DNA of 33,193 nucleotides from contig WFWT01000117.1 of NCBI GenBank assembly GCA_015490995.1, positions 1 through 33,193 on the forward strand, written 5' to 3'. Source of the DNA: Anaerolineae bacterium (lineage in GTDB: Bacteria; Chloroflexota; Anaerolineae; JAADDB01). Each line of letters starts with the position of its first letter. The first letter of the stretch is position 1. The notes below the pieces were generated by a model. It worked only from the letters and a program-made list of their open reading frames with translations. It made no database searches and was not told where the DNA came from. Both the position numbers and the translations under genes were made by a program. Below, in pieces: positions 1 through 8,784 of the stretch.

Positions 1-23
1 ATATGCCATTGTTGTTGCTCCAT
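1..23 (-). CDS. 5' end of a gene running out of the window
   Basis: Only the first seven codons and part of the eighth are present (M-E-Q-Q-Q-W-H). They begin at an ATG read on the minus strand at position 23, preceded by a good Shine-Dalgarno, AGGAGG, three bases upstream of the ATG. The gene is divergent from the ABC ATPase on the other side of the 24-384 region. Nothing can be said about the product; the call rests on the ribosome binding site and on a promoter-like pair upstream at 247-276. Confidence 0.5.
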
Positions 24-173
24 GACCTCCTAACTCATACCCCGGTGGGACCTATGTCCGGTTGAAGCCTCATGAGGGACCGCAGCAAGGAAATTGTCTC
101 CTCACACATCGCTCGGAAATCGTTGTGTTCCCGTAAATACACTTAGAGCATATATCTCCTTCGGTGATATAGC

Positions 174-185
174 TGAACGCGTTCA
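174..185. promoter_or_regulatory. Perfect 12-bp palindrome, possible operator
   Basis: TGAACGCGTTCA is identical to its reverse complement and has the central CG typical of LacI-family operators. It lies in the leader of the leftward gene. Which protein, if any, binds it cannot be seen. Confidence 0.3.
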
Positions 186-246
186 TCCCAGGGCGTGGGG
201 CAAAAGGTGGAAACTCTTCTTTTCAGGTGATTAGGTGACCACTGGC

Positions 247-276
247 ACTGTAGCATGGTTATCGGTTCCATGTCAA
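247..276 (-). promoter_or_regulatory. Promoter for the leftward partial gene
   Basis: On the minus strand a perfect -35 TTGACA (271-276) is followed after 18 nt by TACAGT (247-252). It would start transcription near 240, giving a long leader before the ATG at 23. Confidence 0.45.
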
Positions 277-312
277 ATCACTGCCACCGAAATCATATCC
301 TGTTGAAACAGA

Positions 313-342
313 TTGCATGGGGCCGTAAGTGCTAGATACAAT
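313..342 (+). promoter_or_regulatory. Promoter for the ABC ATPase gene
   Basis: TTGCAT (313-318), 18-nt spacer and TACAAT (337-342) lie 43 bases before the ATG of the ABC ATPase. The -35 box is weak, so the call is tentative. Confidence 0.35.
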
Positions 343-384
343 GAAAGTCCGGTCCGCGATACCTCAAGAGGAGGAGGCAACGTC

Positions 385-1170
385 ATGACACCGATTGTTG
401 AGATGTACCGTGTGTCTGTGCGCCGTGGAGATACCCATGTGCTGCACGACGTTACGTTGAGCATTCCTCAGGGCCATCACACCGCTATCTTGGGGCCGAA
501 CGGTGCCGGGAAAACAACGCTGCTCAAGCTTATTACTCGTGAGATTTACCCCCTTCACCAGCCACACACCCGTGTGCGGCTGTTTGGGCGGGAGCGGTGG
601 AACGTATGGGAGCTCCGGGCTCGCTTCGGTGTGGTTTCCCACGAGTTACACCGGGGGTACTCGGATTACACCAGGGGAGTGGATGTGGTACTTTCGGGGT
701 TCTACTGGAGCATAGGGACGTGGCCTCACCAGACGTTTGGCGCGGCACATCGCCGTCGAGCGCGAGAGATCATGCGGTGGTTTGGCATTGAGACGCTGGC
801 AGATAAACGTTTTGGGGAGATGTCCACCGGGGAACAACGTCGTTGTCTGCTGGCCCGCGCCCTCGTCCACGATCCGGAAGTGCTCATCCTGGACGAACCC
901 ACCAATGGCTTGGACCTGGCCAGTCGGTTTCGGTTTCTCGGTTTAGTACGTCAGCTGGTGCAACAGGGGAAAACGATCGTGCTTGTGACCCATCGGGTCG
1001 ATGAGATCATCCCGGAAATTCGGCACGTTATTCTGCTCAAGCAAGGACAGGTTATGGCTAGCGGGTCGAAGGAGGAGGTCCTTACCGCCGAACACTTAAG
1101 TCGCCTGTTTGACGTTCCCCTCACCGTGGTTCAGGCTAACGGTTATTTTCAGGTTGTGCCGGCTGCATGA
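385..1170 (+). CDS. Stand-alone ABC ATPase (YlmA/ModF-like)
   Basis: A 261-residue nucleotide-binding subunit of an ABC system. Walker A GPNGAGKT is at residues 37-44, a variant signature motif STGEQ at about 147-151, Walker B VLILDEP at 166-172 and the switch histidine H203 in VTHRVDEI. The stretch around residues 67-112, with an eLRxxfGvvS pattern followed by VVLSGFYWSIG, resembles the YlmA/ModF-type soluble ATPases, whose transport partners are usually unknown. The start is the ATG at 385 because GAGGAGG precedes it at the right distance; an upstream in-frame methionine at 313 lacks such a site. No permease gene is adjacent, so either it works with a distant partner or it has a non-transport role. 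It ends 30 bases before the convergent flippase-like gene. Confidence 0.85.
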   Translation: MTPIVEMYRVSVRRGDTHVLHDVTLSIPQGHHTAILGPNGAGKTTLLKLITREIYPLHQPHTRVRLFGRERWNVWELRARFGVVSHELHRGYSDYTRGVDVVLSGFYWSIGTWPHQTFGAAHRRRAREIMRWFGIETLADKRFGEMSTGEQRRCLLARALVHDPEVLILDEPTNGLDLASRFRFLGLVRQLVQQGKTIVLVTHRVDEIIPEIRHVILLKQGQVMASGSKEEVLTAEHLSRLFDVPLTVVQANGYFQVVPAA

Positions 1171-1200
1171 TGCTCCGCCTTTTCCTCATAAAGGGTTATC

Positions 1201-2133
1201 TCACCGTGCCAGTAACCATCCAAGTACGGCAGCGAGGGCATCACGCATGGTAAGCCAAACACGATATCCCAGGGCGACAGCCATCGCGGTCGACACGGGA
1301 ATGTAGGGTGCCAGCAACAACACGAGCACTCCTTCTCTGACACCGATGCCCGTGGGGGCGAAGACAGAGATGTAGCCGACCACCCACGCTCCAATGTACG
1401 TGGTGAGGAGCAATGCTGCCGTCGGCCAGGCGAGGACGTTGGTCTCCATCAAGCCCACGCCTTGCGCGAAGAACACAAAGCCTGCGCCCTGCAATCCATG
1501 GGCTGTACTGTACATCAGGAAAAGTAAAACCCGTCGCCAGGCGGGTAAGTGTGGGGTAAGGGGCACATGCCCAATGCGGGAGAGTATATGTGGTAGAAGT
1601 CGAGGTAACAAGGGGGAAAGTATGCCAACAGAGAGCCCCAGGAGCGCAAGGCTTAACCAGGGGATGTAAGGTGTAAAGTCCGGATTGGGAAAGAAAAAGC
1701 CTACACTGAGCAGAAACATGCCGGCCGTGAGGACTTGAAACCCAATTTCCTCCACTGCAGCGGCTCCAATTGTCTGTAATGCTATCGCCTGCGCATGACT
1801 CATTGCCGCGCGCGCTGCGATGTCCCACACACCACCGGGCAGATAACGGGCTAGCTGGGCGCGCAACCATATGCTGCTGGCCATCTGCCAGGTAAGGTTC
1901 TCGCCCATGCTCCGGAGGACCTGCCACCATGCTGTGGCCAACACTACCATCTGGCCAAGCAGAACGACCAACGCCAGAAGGAGCCATCCCTCATGAGCTT
2001 GCCACTTTAGACGGCGCATGGCAGGCCATTGGCTCCACAGAGCTCGTGCCCAAAGGAGAATAATCATCCCTATCAGTGCCCATCGGGCCCACCGAATCAC
2101 GTGTCTACGTCGACGCACGTGTTGCAGAGTCAT
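1201..2133 (-). CDS. Flippase-like membrane protein (UPF0104/LPG synthase TM family)
   Basis: A 310-residue polytopic membrane protein with seven to eight hydrophobic segments and the family motif RYLPGGVWD at about residues 97-104. This matches the lysylphosphatidylglycerol synthase transmembrane-region/UPF0104 family, which in several bacteria acts as a lipid or glycolipid flippase-like component. There is no C-terminal aminoacyl-transferase domain, so MprF-type lysinylation is not expected. The ATG at 2133 is chosen because it gives a basic N-terminus leading directly into the first membrane helix; it overlaps the end of the upstream membrane gene by 29 bases, implying coupling. The pairing with a GT-C-like protein suggests cell-envelope glycolipid work (inference). 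Confidence 0.75.
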   Translation of the reverse strand: MTLQHVRRRRHVIRWARWALIGMIILLWARALWSQWPAMRRLKWQAHEGWLLLALVVLLGQMVVLATAWWQVLRSMGENLTWQMASSIWLRAQLARYLPGGVWDIAARAAMSHAQAIALQTIGAAAVEEIGFQVLTAGMFLLSVGFFFPNPDFTPYIPWLSLALLGLSVGILSPLLPRLLPHILSRIGHVPLTPHLPAWRRVLLFLMYSTAHGLQGAGFVFFAQGVGLMETNVLAWPTAALLLTTYIGAWVVGYISVFAPTGIGVREGVLVLLLAPYIPVSTAMAVALGYRVWLTMRDALAAVLGWLLAR

Positions 2134-3607
2134 CGGATATCCCGGAAAGAGGACAGCGGCGTACAAAGATAACCGCGATGTCATCCTCGTATAGTTTTTC
2201 CCAACATGGAGAGGCCATTGCTGCTCGAATACCATCCTTATGATCGGCCACGGAGAACATCAAGTGGGTGAGCCGGTATTGGGCGGCAATGTTCTCCCAG
2301 TCGAAGCGTCCCATACCGATGGCAAAGTAGTCCTCCCACTGAGATGCGGGGTAGAGCTCCACACGGGTGTCAATGAACACCGGCAGGCGAGGACATGCCC
2401 ATATCTGGTAACTTCCAAAGCCTTGTTCCTGATATACCCGGGCCTCGGGTGGGGCCTGTTTACACAGGAATGCAGTTGCCGCTACCGGTGTGCTCCGACT
2501 AAGCACGCGTTCCGGGGTCCATGGGGGCAAGGTGCCTCGCCACCATGGAAGGCCCAGGCCGACCATTACCCCCATGATGGCGATAAGCAGCAGGTTGACC
2601 CAGGACTTTCCCTTCGGCAAAGGCCGTTGCCAATAGGCATGAGGGGCGATGGTTTCGGCCAACACCGGTATGAGTGCCATACCGTACCACGAGATGACGC
2701 GACGGCTCCACAGTGTACCCAACCCAAAGGCTAATATCATAAGCACATGCGCTGTAGGGGGCATGTGTTGGTATCGGATGAGGAGGTACACGAGAGCCAG
2801 GGAAAGTCCTATCATTAGCTGACCGTCTGCATCCCTCAGGGTAAGAGGCATGAACTCCATGTTAGCTTGAAGGGTCACCGGATTGCGCAAAAAGCCCGCA
2901 AAGTAACGGATCATCCCTTGAAGTCCAGCTGGGGTGACAGCGAGGGCGAGAATACAGCCCAGGAGGATGATCCCTAAGCGACGGGCATCGGCCATACTCT
3001 TGCCATACCGTATGGTGTCTATGACCGCTGCTACAAAGTAAGCTCCCACAAGGCCAAGGCCAAAGAGGACGGCCCCGTGCAAGTTGGCCCAGAAAACAAA
3101 CAGGGGAACGAGAAGCCACACATGGCGACGTGCGCCGCGGCGATGGGCTTCCAGAAGAATGAGAACTAACGCGAAGAGGGGGAAGGAGAAAGTCTGAGGT
3201 CGTACTGCCCAGTTGGCCATGCCCACGGATGCACCGGCCAGCGTGGCTACAGTAGCCGCGCGGCGGCCAGACCATCGGCTCTGCGTGTAGTCGAGGAGGC
3301 TATATGCCAGGGCAATGGTAAAAGCGTGCACCAGTAGCACACCAGCTTCCCCGACGCGTTGGTAGATCAAAAACCATCCCACTTCGGCCAGCCACGCTTG
3401 ATAAGTCCATTGGGCACCGGCACGAGTGAAGGAAAAGAGGTCGGTAGTTGGTATGGTGCGGTAAGTCCAGATGTATTCCCCAACCCGGAGGTGCCACCAG
3501 AAATCATTGGGCGCGATCTCGATGCGCAACACTGCCATCAGCACCAGAAGGGGGACCGCCAGTCCCCACACGTGGCCTAGTGTCACCTGTGGCCATTGGG
3601 TTTTCAT
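2105..3607 (-). CDS. Polytopic membrane protein, GT-C glycosyltransferase-like
   Basis: A 500-residue protein with about ten hydrophobic segments and a soluble C-terminal domain from roughly residue 375. Near the N-terminus it carries NDFWWHLRVGEYI (34-46), then IPTTDLFSF (52-60) and W-x-x-Q-x-W-L (67-73). An acidic residue just before WWHL in the first extracytoplasmic loop is typical of large bacterial GT-C-like membrane proteins of unknown specificity. The C-terminal domain contains FGSYQIW and VFIDTRVELY, also common in that group. The ATG at 3607 follows GGGAG at a suitable distance; a GTG six codons earlier is the alternative. It starts 27 bases after the PEP carboxykinase stop and is probably co-transcribed with it. 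The substrate cannot be inferred. Confidence 0.7.
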   Translation of the reverse strand: MKTQWPQVTLGHVWGLAVPLLVLMAVLRIEIAPNDFWWHLRVGEYIWTYRTIPTTDLFSFTRAGAQWTYQAWLAEVGWFLIYQRVGEAGVLLVHAFTIALAYSLLDYTQSRWSGRRAATVATLAGASVGMANWAVRPQTFSFPLFALVLILLEAHRRGARRHVWLLVPLFVFWANLHGAVLFGLGLVGAYFVAAVIDTIRYGKSMADARRLGIILLGCILALAVTPAGLQGMIRYFAGFLRNPVTLQANMEFMPLTLRDADGQLMIGLSLALVYLLIRYQHMPPTAHVLMILAFGLGTLWSRRVISWYGMALIPVLAETIAPHAYWQRPLPKGKSWVNLLLIAIMGVMVGLGLPWWRGTLPPWTPERVLSRSTPVAATAFLCKQAPPEARVYQEQGFGSYQIWACPRLPVFIDTRVELYPASQWEDYFAIGMGRFDWENIAAQYRLTHLMFSVADHKDGIRAAMASPCWEKLYEDDIAVIFVRRCPLSGISDDSATRAST

Positions 3608-3634
3608 CCGTGCGTGTTCTCCCACGGTCGTGTT

Positions 3635-5251
3635 TCACGTTAACCGAGGCCCTGCGACGCGCACGTCTTCCGTGACTTCGGCGGCGAATTGGCGGAAGTT
3701 TTCGTGGAAACGGCGGGCCAACTCACGCGCCTGGCGTTCGTATGCTTGGGGGTCGGCCCAGGTATCGCGCGGGGTTAATATGTTCTCCGGGACACCTGGG
3801 CAACGCACGGGCACGTTTAGGCCGAAGATGGGGTCGGTACGGGTGGGCACGTCGTCCAGTTCCCCTTGTAACGCGGCCCGGATCATAGCACGGGTGTACG
3901 CCAAACGAATGCGTTTTCCTACACCGTAAGGCCCTCCGGTCCATCCAGTGTTGACCAACCATACCCGCACATTGTGCCGACAGATTTTCTCCTTGAGAAG
4001 TGTAGCGTAGAGGGTCGGCGGAAGGGGGAGAAAAGGGGCCCCGAAACAGGTGGAAAATGTGGCCTGCGGTTCCTGCCCTAATCCCTGTTCTGTACCGGCC
4101 AGTTTTGAGGTATATCCGGACAGGAAGTAGTACATGGCTTGTTCCGGGGTGAGACGGGCAATAGGGGGCATAACACCAAAAGCGTCCGCGGTGAGGAAGA
4201 AGATGTGGCGTGGGTGTCCTGCCCGTCCATCCGGCACGTAGTTAGGGATGGCGGAAATGGGATATGCCCCTCGCGTGTTCTCGGTGTAGCGGTCATCGTC
4301 GAAGTCCACGTCGCGGGTGACGGGGTCCACTACTACGTTTTCCAGCACCACGCCGAACTGGTGAATGGCCTGCCAAATAAGCGGTTCGTGTTCAGGTCGC
4401 AACCGGATGGTTTTAGCGTAGCATCCTCCTTCGAAGTTGAAGATACCGTCGTCACCCCATCCATGCTCGTCATCCCCGATCAGCCTGCGTTCTGGGTCAG
4501 AGGAAAGGGTAGTTTTGCCCGTGCCCGAGAGGCCAAAGAACAGGGCGACGTCTCCTCGTTCACCGACATTGGCCGAGCAGTGCATGGGTAGAACGCCGTG
4601 TTGGGGAAGGTGATAGTTTAGTACAGTGAAGATGGACTTTTTAATTTCCCCCGCGTAGAGAGTGCCCCCTATGAGCACCAAGCGACGACCGAAGTGCAGG
4701 ACAATAAAAGTTTCTGAACGGGTTCCGTCCGTTTCAGGGTTTGCCCGTAGGCTCGGCGCGTGCAGGACCGTGAACCTGGGATGATGTGCCGGGATTTCTG
4801 AGGGAGAGAGGCGCAAGAACAGGTGACGGGCAAAAAGGCTATGCCAGGCATGTTCTGTCACCACCCGGATGGGCAACCGGTATCGCGGGTGGTTTGCCAC
4901 AACCGCGTCCATAACAAACACATCTCGTTGTTGGAAGTACGTGGTCATGCGTGTCAACAAGCGCTCAAAGTGCGCTTCGCTCATGGGATGATTAATCTCA
5001 CCCCACCAGATACGCGCGGCGCTGGATGGCTCTTCTACAACGAACTTGTCCTGAGGAGACCGACCGGTGTGTGGTAGGGTCAATACGGCCAGGGCACCCG
5101 TGTTGGTAAGCACCCCCTCACCCCGTTGGACAGCCTCTTCAATTAAGCGCGCCACCGGCAGATTCCAGAAGGCCCGTCGAAGGCCCTGCAGGCCATGTTC
5201 CTTGAGGGAGGTGGCGCTCTGAACGCCCACGTGGTTCGTCTGGTCGTTCAT
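3635..5251 (-). CDS. pckA: Phosphoenolpyruvate carboxykinase (ATP)
   Basis: Catalyses oxaloacetate + ATP to phosphoenolpyruvate + ADP + CO2, the entry step of gluconeogenesis, in the cytoplasm. The 538-residue length fits the ATP-dependent family. Visible signatures are RSPQDKF (64-70), [15 protein letters not shown] (199-213), the kinase-1 P-loop GLSGTGKTT (240-248) and the metal/nucleotide motif LIGDDEHGW (257-265). The reading frame extends further upstream, but ATG 5251 is preceded by GGAGAGG nine bases away and begins where family members usually begin; the 93 extra residues upstream look like non-coding read-through overlapping the serine protease gene. It lies downstream of the protease gene and upstream of two membrane-protein genes. 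Confidence 0.95.
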   Translation of the reverse strand: MNDQTNHVGVQSATSLKEHGLQGLRRAFWNLPVARLIEEAVQRGEGVLTNTGALAVLTLPHTGRSPQDKFVVEEPSSAARIWWGEINHPMSEAHFERLLTRMTTYFQQRDVFVMDAVVANHPRYRLPIRVVTEHAWHSLFARHLFLRLSPSEIPAHHPRFTVLHAPSLRANPETDGTRSETFIVLHFGRRLVLIGGTLYAGEIKKSIFTVLNYHLPQHGVLPMHCSANVGERGDVALFFGLSGTGKTTLSSDPERRLIGDDEHGWGDDGIFNFEGGCYAKTIRLRPEHEPLIWQAIHQFGVVLENVVVDPVTRDVDFDDDRYTENTRGAYPISAIPNYVPDGRAGHPRHIFFLTADAFGVMPPIARLTPEQAMYYFLSGYTSKLAGTEQGLGQEPQATFSTCFGAPFLPLPPTLYATLLKEKICRHNVRVWLVNTGWTGGPYGVGKRIRLAYTRAMIRAALQGELDDVPTRTDPIFGLNVPVRCPGVPENILTPRDTWADPQAYERQARELARRFHENFRQFAAEVTEDVRVAGPRLT

Positions 5252-5328
5252 GGTGTGGATCCTCTCCATATGCGGTTTTCGTGGTGGCCTCCGTGGCCGG
5301 GATGAGGGGCAACCGACGGCCATCAGGT

Positions 5329-5334
5329 ATGGTA
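5329..5334 (-). promoter_or_regulatory. Possible extended -10 box for pckA
   Basis: On the minus strand TGC-TACCAT forms an extended -10 like element about 80 bases before the pckA start. No good -35 box is visible, so this is weak. Confidence 0.25.
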
Positions 5335-5403
5335 GCACAGTTTTTCTGGGAGAGGGGAACTTGGAGGCTCGTAGAGCACAGCTCAGTGGTCTTGCGAAAG
5401 GCC

Positions 5404-6717
5404 TTAGGGTTCGACAAGAGGAATGGAGGGCAACGGGCTCAACAGGCGATATCCCTCTGCCGTCACTTCTGGTAGCCATCCTTCTATGGTCTCGTTGCCT
5501 ACACGCCACCAGATGAGCCCATCTACCCATACAGGGGGCTCGAGAACGGTCACAAGTGTACCCCCGGCCAGGCTACCGAGGAGCGCGTCCTCCCCCGTGT
5601 ATCCTGGACTGTAAACCGGCAGGGCACAGGGGGCCTGGGTCAGGCAGGTTACAACGGCGCGTTCTCCCGGCGTTAACCGTGACGTGACCGGGGTCATGTA
5701 CGGCTGTACTAGGGTGGTGCGTTCTGTGCGTTCTTTGACCCATCCCATGCGGCCGCGATTATCCACCGTTGCCCACCATCCCTGCCACTTGCCCGGAGGG
5801 ATTACGTGTAAAACGCTGCCGGGAGGCAGTGTGGTGATGATGGTGTCTGCACCGCCTGCAGTGCTGGGCTCCACGCGCCAATTCACACCTAATGGTCCAA
5901 CAATTTTCACTTGCCATTCGTCCACCTGAAGGATGGTGGGGGCGGCCGGAGTTACTTCGACAAGAGCAGTGGAAGTAGTTTCGATAGATGCCAGTAACGG
6001 GAGCAGGGGCGGGTATGGACGGACGGCGGTGATGCGCTGTTCAATACCCCGTAACCTGGCTGCTCGCTGGCCCAAGACTATCCCTACCAGTTCGCCCTGT
6101 TCATTAAACACAGGGCCACCACTGCTTCCCCAACTGGCGAAAGCCTCGGTCAATAACCAACAGCTTTCTGCCGTGTCGCAGGAGCCCAAACTCAGCACGG
6201 TGTCGCTATCATAGGCTAAGAGCCCTTCGGCCAGTGCTGGGAAGCCCAGGACGTGTACCATCTCGCCCACCCGAGGTGGAGTGGTGGCTAGAGGCGCGTA
6301 CGGGAGGGGTGTCGGTAAAGGAGGGTTGGTAGGTTGCTGGCGGATGGAGAGAATGGCCAGATCCATGGCGGGGTCCCGTGCAGCCAGAAACGCCTCATAG
6401 GTTAAAGGGACGTCTTCGTTAAGGCGAGCGCCGATGCCCACTCGTACGGTGCACGATGCCATGTGTTCCGCCGGTTCCACAAGATGGTAGGCAGTAGCAA
6501 TGTCCCCATTGGCGGAGATCACCACCCCGCTACCGTTACGGACTTCTCCGTTAGGGCAGGCTATCTGGACACGGGCCACATAATGGGCCAGGCGGGCAGC
6601 AGCCGGGGACGAGGGAGATGCTGGCACACAAGCGCTCAGAATGAGCAACACACTCAGCACCAATGCGCACGCGAGACGGGTACGATGAGGCGGCCATGGT
6701 CCTACGCGCGAGCTCAC
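5404..6717 (-). CDS. Trypsin-like serine protease lipoprotein with two SH3-like domains
   Basis: A 437-residue exported lipoprotein. A basic N-terminus and hydrophobic stretch end in the lipobox LSAC with the lipidated cysteine at C30. The S1-type protease domain (about 45-235) shows the triad H78 (TAYHLV), D119 (PAMDLAIL) and S199 in GSSGGPVF. Two SH3-like modules follow, around 265-335 and 345-425, each ending in a G-W-(L/V) pattern; these often bind cell-wall or peptide ligands. There is no PDZ domain, so it is not a classical DegP/HtrA. The start is a GTG at 6717 with GGAGGG four bases upstream; an ATG two bases further upstream is in another frame. Its own promoter is at 6794-6822. It likely processes or monitors proteins at the outer face of the membrane (inference). 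Confidence 0.85.
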   Translation of the reverse strand: MSSRVGPWPPHRTRLACALVLSVLLILSACVPASPSSPAAARLAHYVARVQIACPNGEVRNGSGVVISANGDIATAYHLVEPAEHMASCTVRVGIGARLNEDVPLTYEAFLAARDPAMDLAILSIRQQPTNPPLPTPLPYAPLATTPPRVGEMVHVLGFPALAEGLLAYDSDTVLSLGSCDTAESCWLLTEAFASWGSSGGPVFNEQGELVGIVLGQRAARLRGIEQRITAVRPYPPLLPLLASIETTSTALVEVTPAAPTILQVDEWQVKIVGPLGVNWRVEPSTAGGADTIITTLPPGSVLHVIPPGKWQGWWATVDNRGRMGWVKERTERTTLVQPYMTPVTSRLTPGERAVVTCLTQAPCALPVYSPGYTGEDALLGSLAGGTLVTVLEPPVWVDGLIWWRVGNETIEGWLPEVTAEGYRLLSPLPSIPLVEP

Positions 6718-6793
6718 ATGTCCCTCCGTGTACAGACGTCCGGACCGGCTCTGAGTCGGTCATTCGGAAAAGGTAGGATACCGGCAAGATGGA

Positions 6794-6822
6794 ATTATAT
6801 AAGCAGATGAATCCGTTGACAA
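6794..6822 (-). promoter_or_regulatory. Promoter for the serine protease gene
   Basis: On the minus strand TTGTCA (6817-6822) and TATAAT (6794-6799) are exactly 17 nt apart. Transcription would begin near 6787, about 70 nt ahead of the GTG start, and may continue into pckA. Confidence 0.6.
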
Positions 6823-6960
6823 AAAATTGTGGCACTCGCAGCGAGGACGAGCACGCATAAGGGGCTGGGTGCTGCCTGACCCGCATCCAAAAAGCTTTTC
6901 TTCCCCCACCTTCCCCGTACAGTTGCCTCTAAGGGCAACGTTTATTTCCTAGAGTGGTGA

Positions 6961-6993
6961 AGAGAAAAAATAAAAGGGGGCGGAAGCCCCCTT
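6961..6993 (-). terminator. Intrinsic terminator of the tRNA-Ser unit
   Basis: A perfect 8-bp stem AAGGGGGC / GCCCCCTT with a four-base loop (6974-6993) is followed on the minus strand by a run of T with a single A interruption. It lies 12 bases beyond the CCA end of the last tRNA and cleanly ends that transcript. Confidence 0.8.
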
Positions 6994-7005
6994 GTGGTGG
7001 GATTA

Positions 7006-7096
7006 TGGCGGAGGGGGTGGGATTCGAACCCACGGGGGCATAACGCCCCACGCGCTCTCCAGGCGCGCGCACTCGGCCAGGCTATGCGACCCCTCC
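7006..7096 (-). tRNA. tRNA-Ser (anticodon GGA)
   Basis: Read on the minus strand, a 7-bp acceptor stem GGAGGGG / CCCCTCC, discriminator G and an encoded CCA (7006-7008) frame a class II tRNA of 91 nt including CCA. The anticodon loop is CTGGAGA with GGA at 7058-7060, the long variable arm is GC-rich, and the T loop GTTCGAATC is standard. It reads UCC/UCU serine codons. It is the second of two tandem serine tRNAs. Confidence 0.95.
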
Positions 7097-7156
7097 ATGC
7101 TATGTTGAAATGGTAGCTTCAGTCATGCCGATCAAGCCGATTAAACGAGGATCATG

Positions 7157-7247
7157 TGGCGGAGGGGGTGGGATTCGAACCCACGGGGGCATAACGCCCC
7201 AGGCGATTTCGAGTCGCCCGCACTCGGCCAGGCTATGCGACCCCTCC
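7157..7247 (-). tRNA. tRNA-Ser (anticodon CGA)
   Basis: A second class II tRNA with the same acceptor stem, D arm, variable arm and T arm as its neighbour, and encoded CCA at 7157-7159. The anticodon loop is CTCGAAA with CGA at 7209-7211, reading UCG. It differs from tRNA-Ser(GGA) almost only in the anticodon arm, which points to duplication followed by anticodon-stem divergence. It is first in the two-gene transcript. Confidence 0.95.
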
Positions 7248-7277
7248 GCAGCACCTTTGGCCTTTCCTACCTTCCCA

Positions 7278-7306
7278 ATTATAACCGTACGCATGTCCAA
7301 TACCAA
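7278..7306 (-). promoter_or_regulatory. Promoter for the tandem tRNA-Ser genes
   Basis: On the minus strand TTGGTA (7301-7306), a 17-nt spacer and a perfect TATAAT (7278-7283) lie about 31 bases before the first tRNA. No separate promoter is seen between the two tRNAs, so they are probably one transcript. Confidence 0.6.
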
Positions 7307-7350
7307 ATGTGTTACTTGGCTGGGCACATGCCGAATACCTCGCCGCCCGT

Positions 7351-7380
7351 TAGACAACCCATTTCTGTTCCCGGTATAAT
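7351..7380 (+). promoter_or_regulatory. Promoter for the MFS transporter gene
   Basis: TAGACA (7351-7356), an 18-nt spacer and TATAAT (7375-7380). The start would be near 7387, leaving a leader of about 130 nt before the ATG at 7519. No known riboswitch was recognised in that leader. Confidence 0.55.
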
Positions 7381-7518
7381 GAGGTCTGTTAACGATGTAG
7401 GCTCCGCGACGTGACGAGCGGGTCATCCACCGGTCACCAGTGGGGAGCAACACTTTCCCTCATATGGTGTTTTAGGTCACGGGCATCCCCCTAATCCCCC
7501 GGATGGTAGGAGGCGGCA

Positions 7519-8784
7519 ATGGTGTCGGAACATCGGCGGAAGATGTCACTCTTCTCGCTACCTGTGATCTCCTGGGCGCTTTATGACCTTGCAAACACCA
7601 TGTTTTCTATGAGCATTGTGTCGCTCTATTTCCCTTTATGGGTCGTTAACGTTATGGGGGGTACTGATCAGCTGTACGGCAATGCAAACGCTCTGTCCAT
7701 GGCCCTGATGTTTCTGACCGCGCCGGTGTTGGGCGCGATTTCGGATCAGGCCAACCGACGAATGCCGTTCCTCATCGCGAGCACTTTGTTATGTGTGCTG
7801 TTCACCGCGTTGCTGGGACTTGGCGGGCTGGTGCTTTCCATTGTTTTCTTTGTGGTGGCGAATTATATGTTTCAGGCGGGATTGGTTTTTTACGATGCGT
7901 TGCTGGCAGAGGTGAGTACGGATGAGAATCGAGGACGAGTGGGAGGCTTGGGCATTGGCCTGGGGTACATGGGCTCGTTTATTATTGTGGGGTTAGGGTT
8001 GTGGATTGTGCGTGACGAGGTCCCGGAAACCCTGGTGACCATGTTCCGACTCACTGCCATACTCTTTCTGCTTTTTGCTCTGCCCTGTTTTCTCTTTGTC
8101 AAGGAACGTCGGCGGCAGACGGCCGGTGTGTCCTGGAAGGTGGTGCGAGGCGCGTTCCTTCAGGTCAAGCACACCGTCGCCCATGCCCGGTCTTTCCCCG
8201 GGTTGCTTCGTTTCCTGATCGGCCGGGTGTTCTACACGGACCCGGTCAATACCGTAATTGTGTTCATGGGCGTGTACGTGACCAACGAGGTCGGTTTTAC
8301 CACCACTGAAGCCCAGGTGTTGCTTCTAGTAGCTATTGCCGCGGCAGTGTTAGGTGGGTTTGTCTGGGGTATGGTTGTGGACAACCAAGGTCCCAAGCGC
8401 ACATTGAACATGGTCTTGGGGTTATGGGGTGTGGTTTTCGCCATGGCTATCGGCGTGGCGATATTCCAGTTACCCAAGGGGCTTTTCTGGGTAGTCGGAG
8501 CGCTTGCCGGTGTCGCCTTGGGGGGCACCTGGGCTGCTGATAGGCCGTGGATGTTGATCCTCTCCCCGCCGCGTTACTTAGGAGAGTTTTACGGGTTGTA
8601 CAGCATGGCAGGGCGCTTTGCTTCCATTGTGGGACCGTTCACGTGGGGCTTGGTGGTGAACACCTTGGGGTGGGGACGACCGGCTGCAGTAGGAGTGTTG
8701 CTGGTGTTGCTCGTCGTGGCTTTCATCATTTTACAGGGGGTTGACGATACCCCCCGAGATTGGCCTGTGGAGCTTCGCGGGTGA
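7519..8784 (+). CDS. MFS transporter, UMF1/Atg22-like family
   Basis: A 421-residue integral membrane protein with about twelve hydrophobic helices. The N-terminal motif SWALYDLANT (18-27) and the long first helices followed by ISDQANRRMP between helices 2 and 3 are typical of the UMF1 branch of the major facilitator superfamily, related to the yeast vacuolar amino-acid exporter Atg22. The substrate in bacteria is generally unknown. ATG 7519 has TAGGAGG seven bases upstream. It appears to be a single-gene unit: its own promoter lies upstream and a new promoter for the translin gene lies downstream. Confidence 0.85.
   Translation: MVSEHRRKMSLFSLPVISWALYDLANTMFSMSIVSLYFPLWVVNVMGGTDQLYGNANALSMALMFLTAPVLGAISDQANRRMPFLIASTLLCVLFTALLGLGGLVLSIVFFVVANYMFQAGLVFYDALLAEVSTDENRGRVGGLGIGLGYMGSFIIVGLGLWIVRDEVPETLVTMFRLTAILFLLFALPCFLFVKERRRQTAGVSWKVVRGAFLQVKHTVAHARSFPGLLRFLIGRVFYTDPVNTVIVFMGVYVTNEVGFTTTEAQVLLLVAIAAAVLGGFVWGMVVDNQGPKRTLNMVLGLWGVVFAMAIGVAIFQLPKGLFWVVGALAGVALGGTWAADRPWMLILSPPRYLGEFYGLYSMAGRFASIVGPFTWGLVVNTLGWGRPAAVGVLLVLLVVAFIILQGVDDTPRDWPVELRG

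Larger units (their letters stand above)
24..384. other. Divergent intergenic control region
   Basis: This 361-base stretch separates the leftward partial gene from the rightward ABC ATPase and holds no convincing gene. It contains promoter-like elements facing both ways (247-276 minus, 313-342 plus), a perfect 12-bp palindrome with a central CG at 174-185 (TGAACGCGTTCA), and a direct repeat of AGGTGA at about 226-239. The minus-strand leader would be roughly 215 nt long, which leaves room for regulation, but no known riboswitch was recognised. Confidence 0.5.

Noticed and set aside
35-109. 24-codon minus-strand frame just upstream of the partial gene, possible leader peptide
   Set aside because: No ribosome binding site and no run of regulatory codons; likely chance.
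1241-1987. 248-codon minus-strand frame overlapping the flippase-like gene
   Set aside because: Same strand but another frame, Arg/His/Cys-rich and without membrane segments, whereas the listed frame has family motifs.
7100-7453. Frames running through the tRNA-Ser genes
   Set aside because: They consist largely of translated tRNA sequence (patterns such as GGIRTHGG), a known annotation artefact.
7387-7518. Riboswitch in the MFS leader
   Set aside because: Several GGTCA-type repeats can pair weakly, but no known riboswitch core was recognised.
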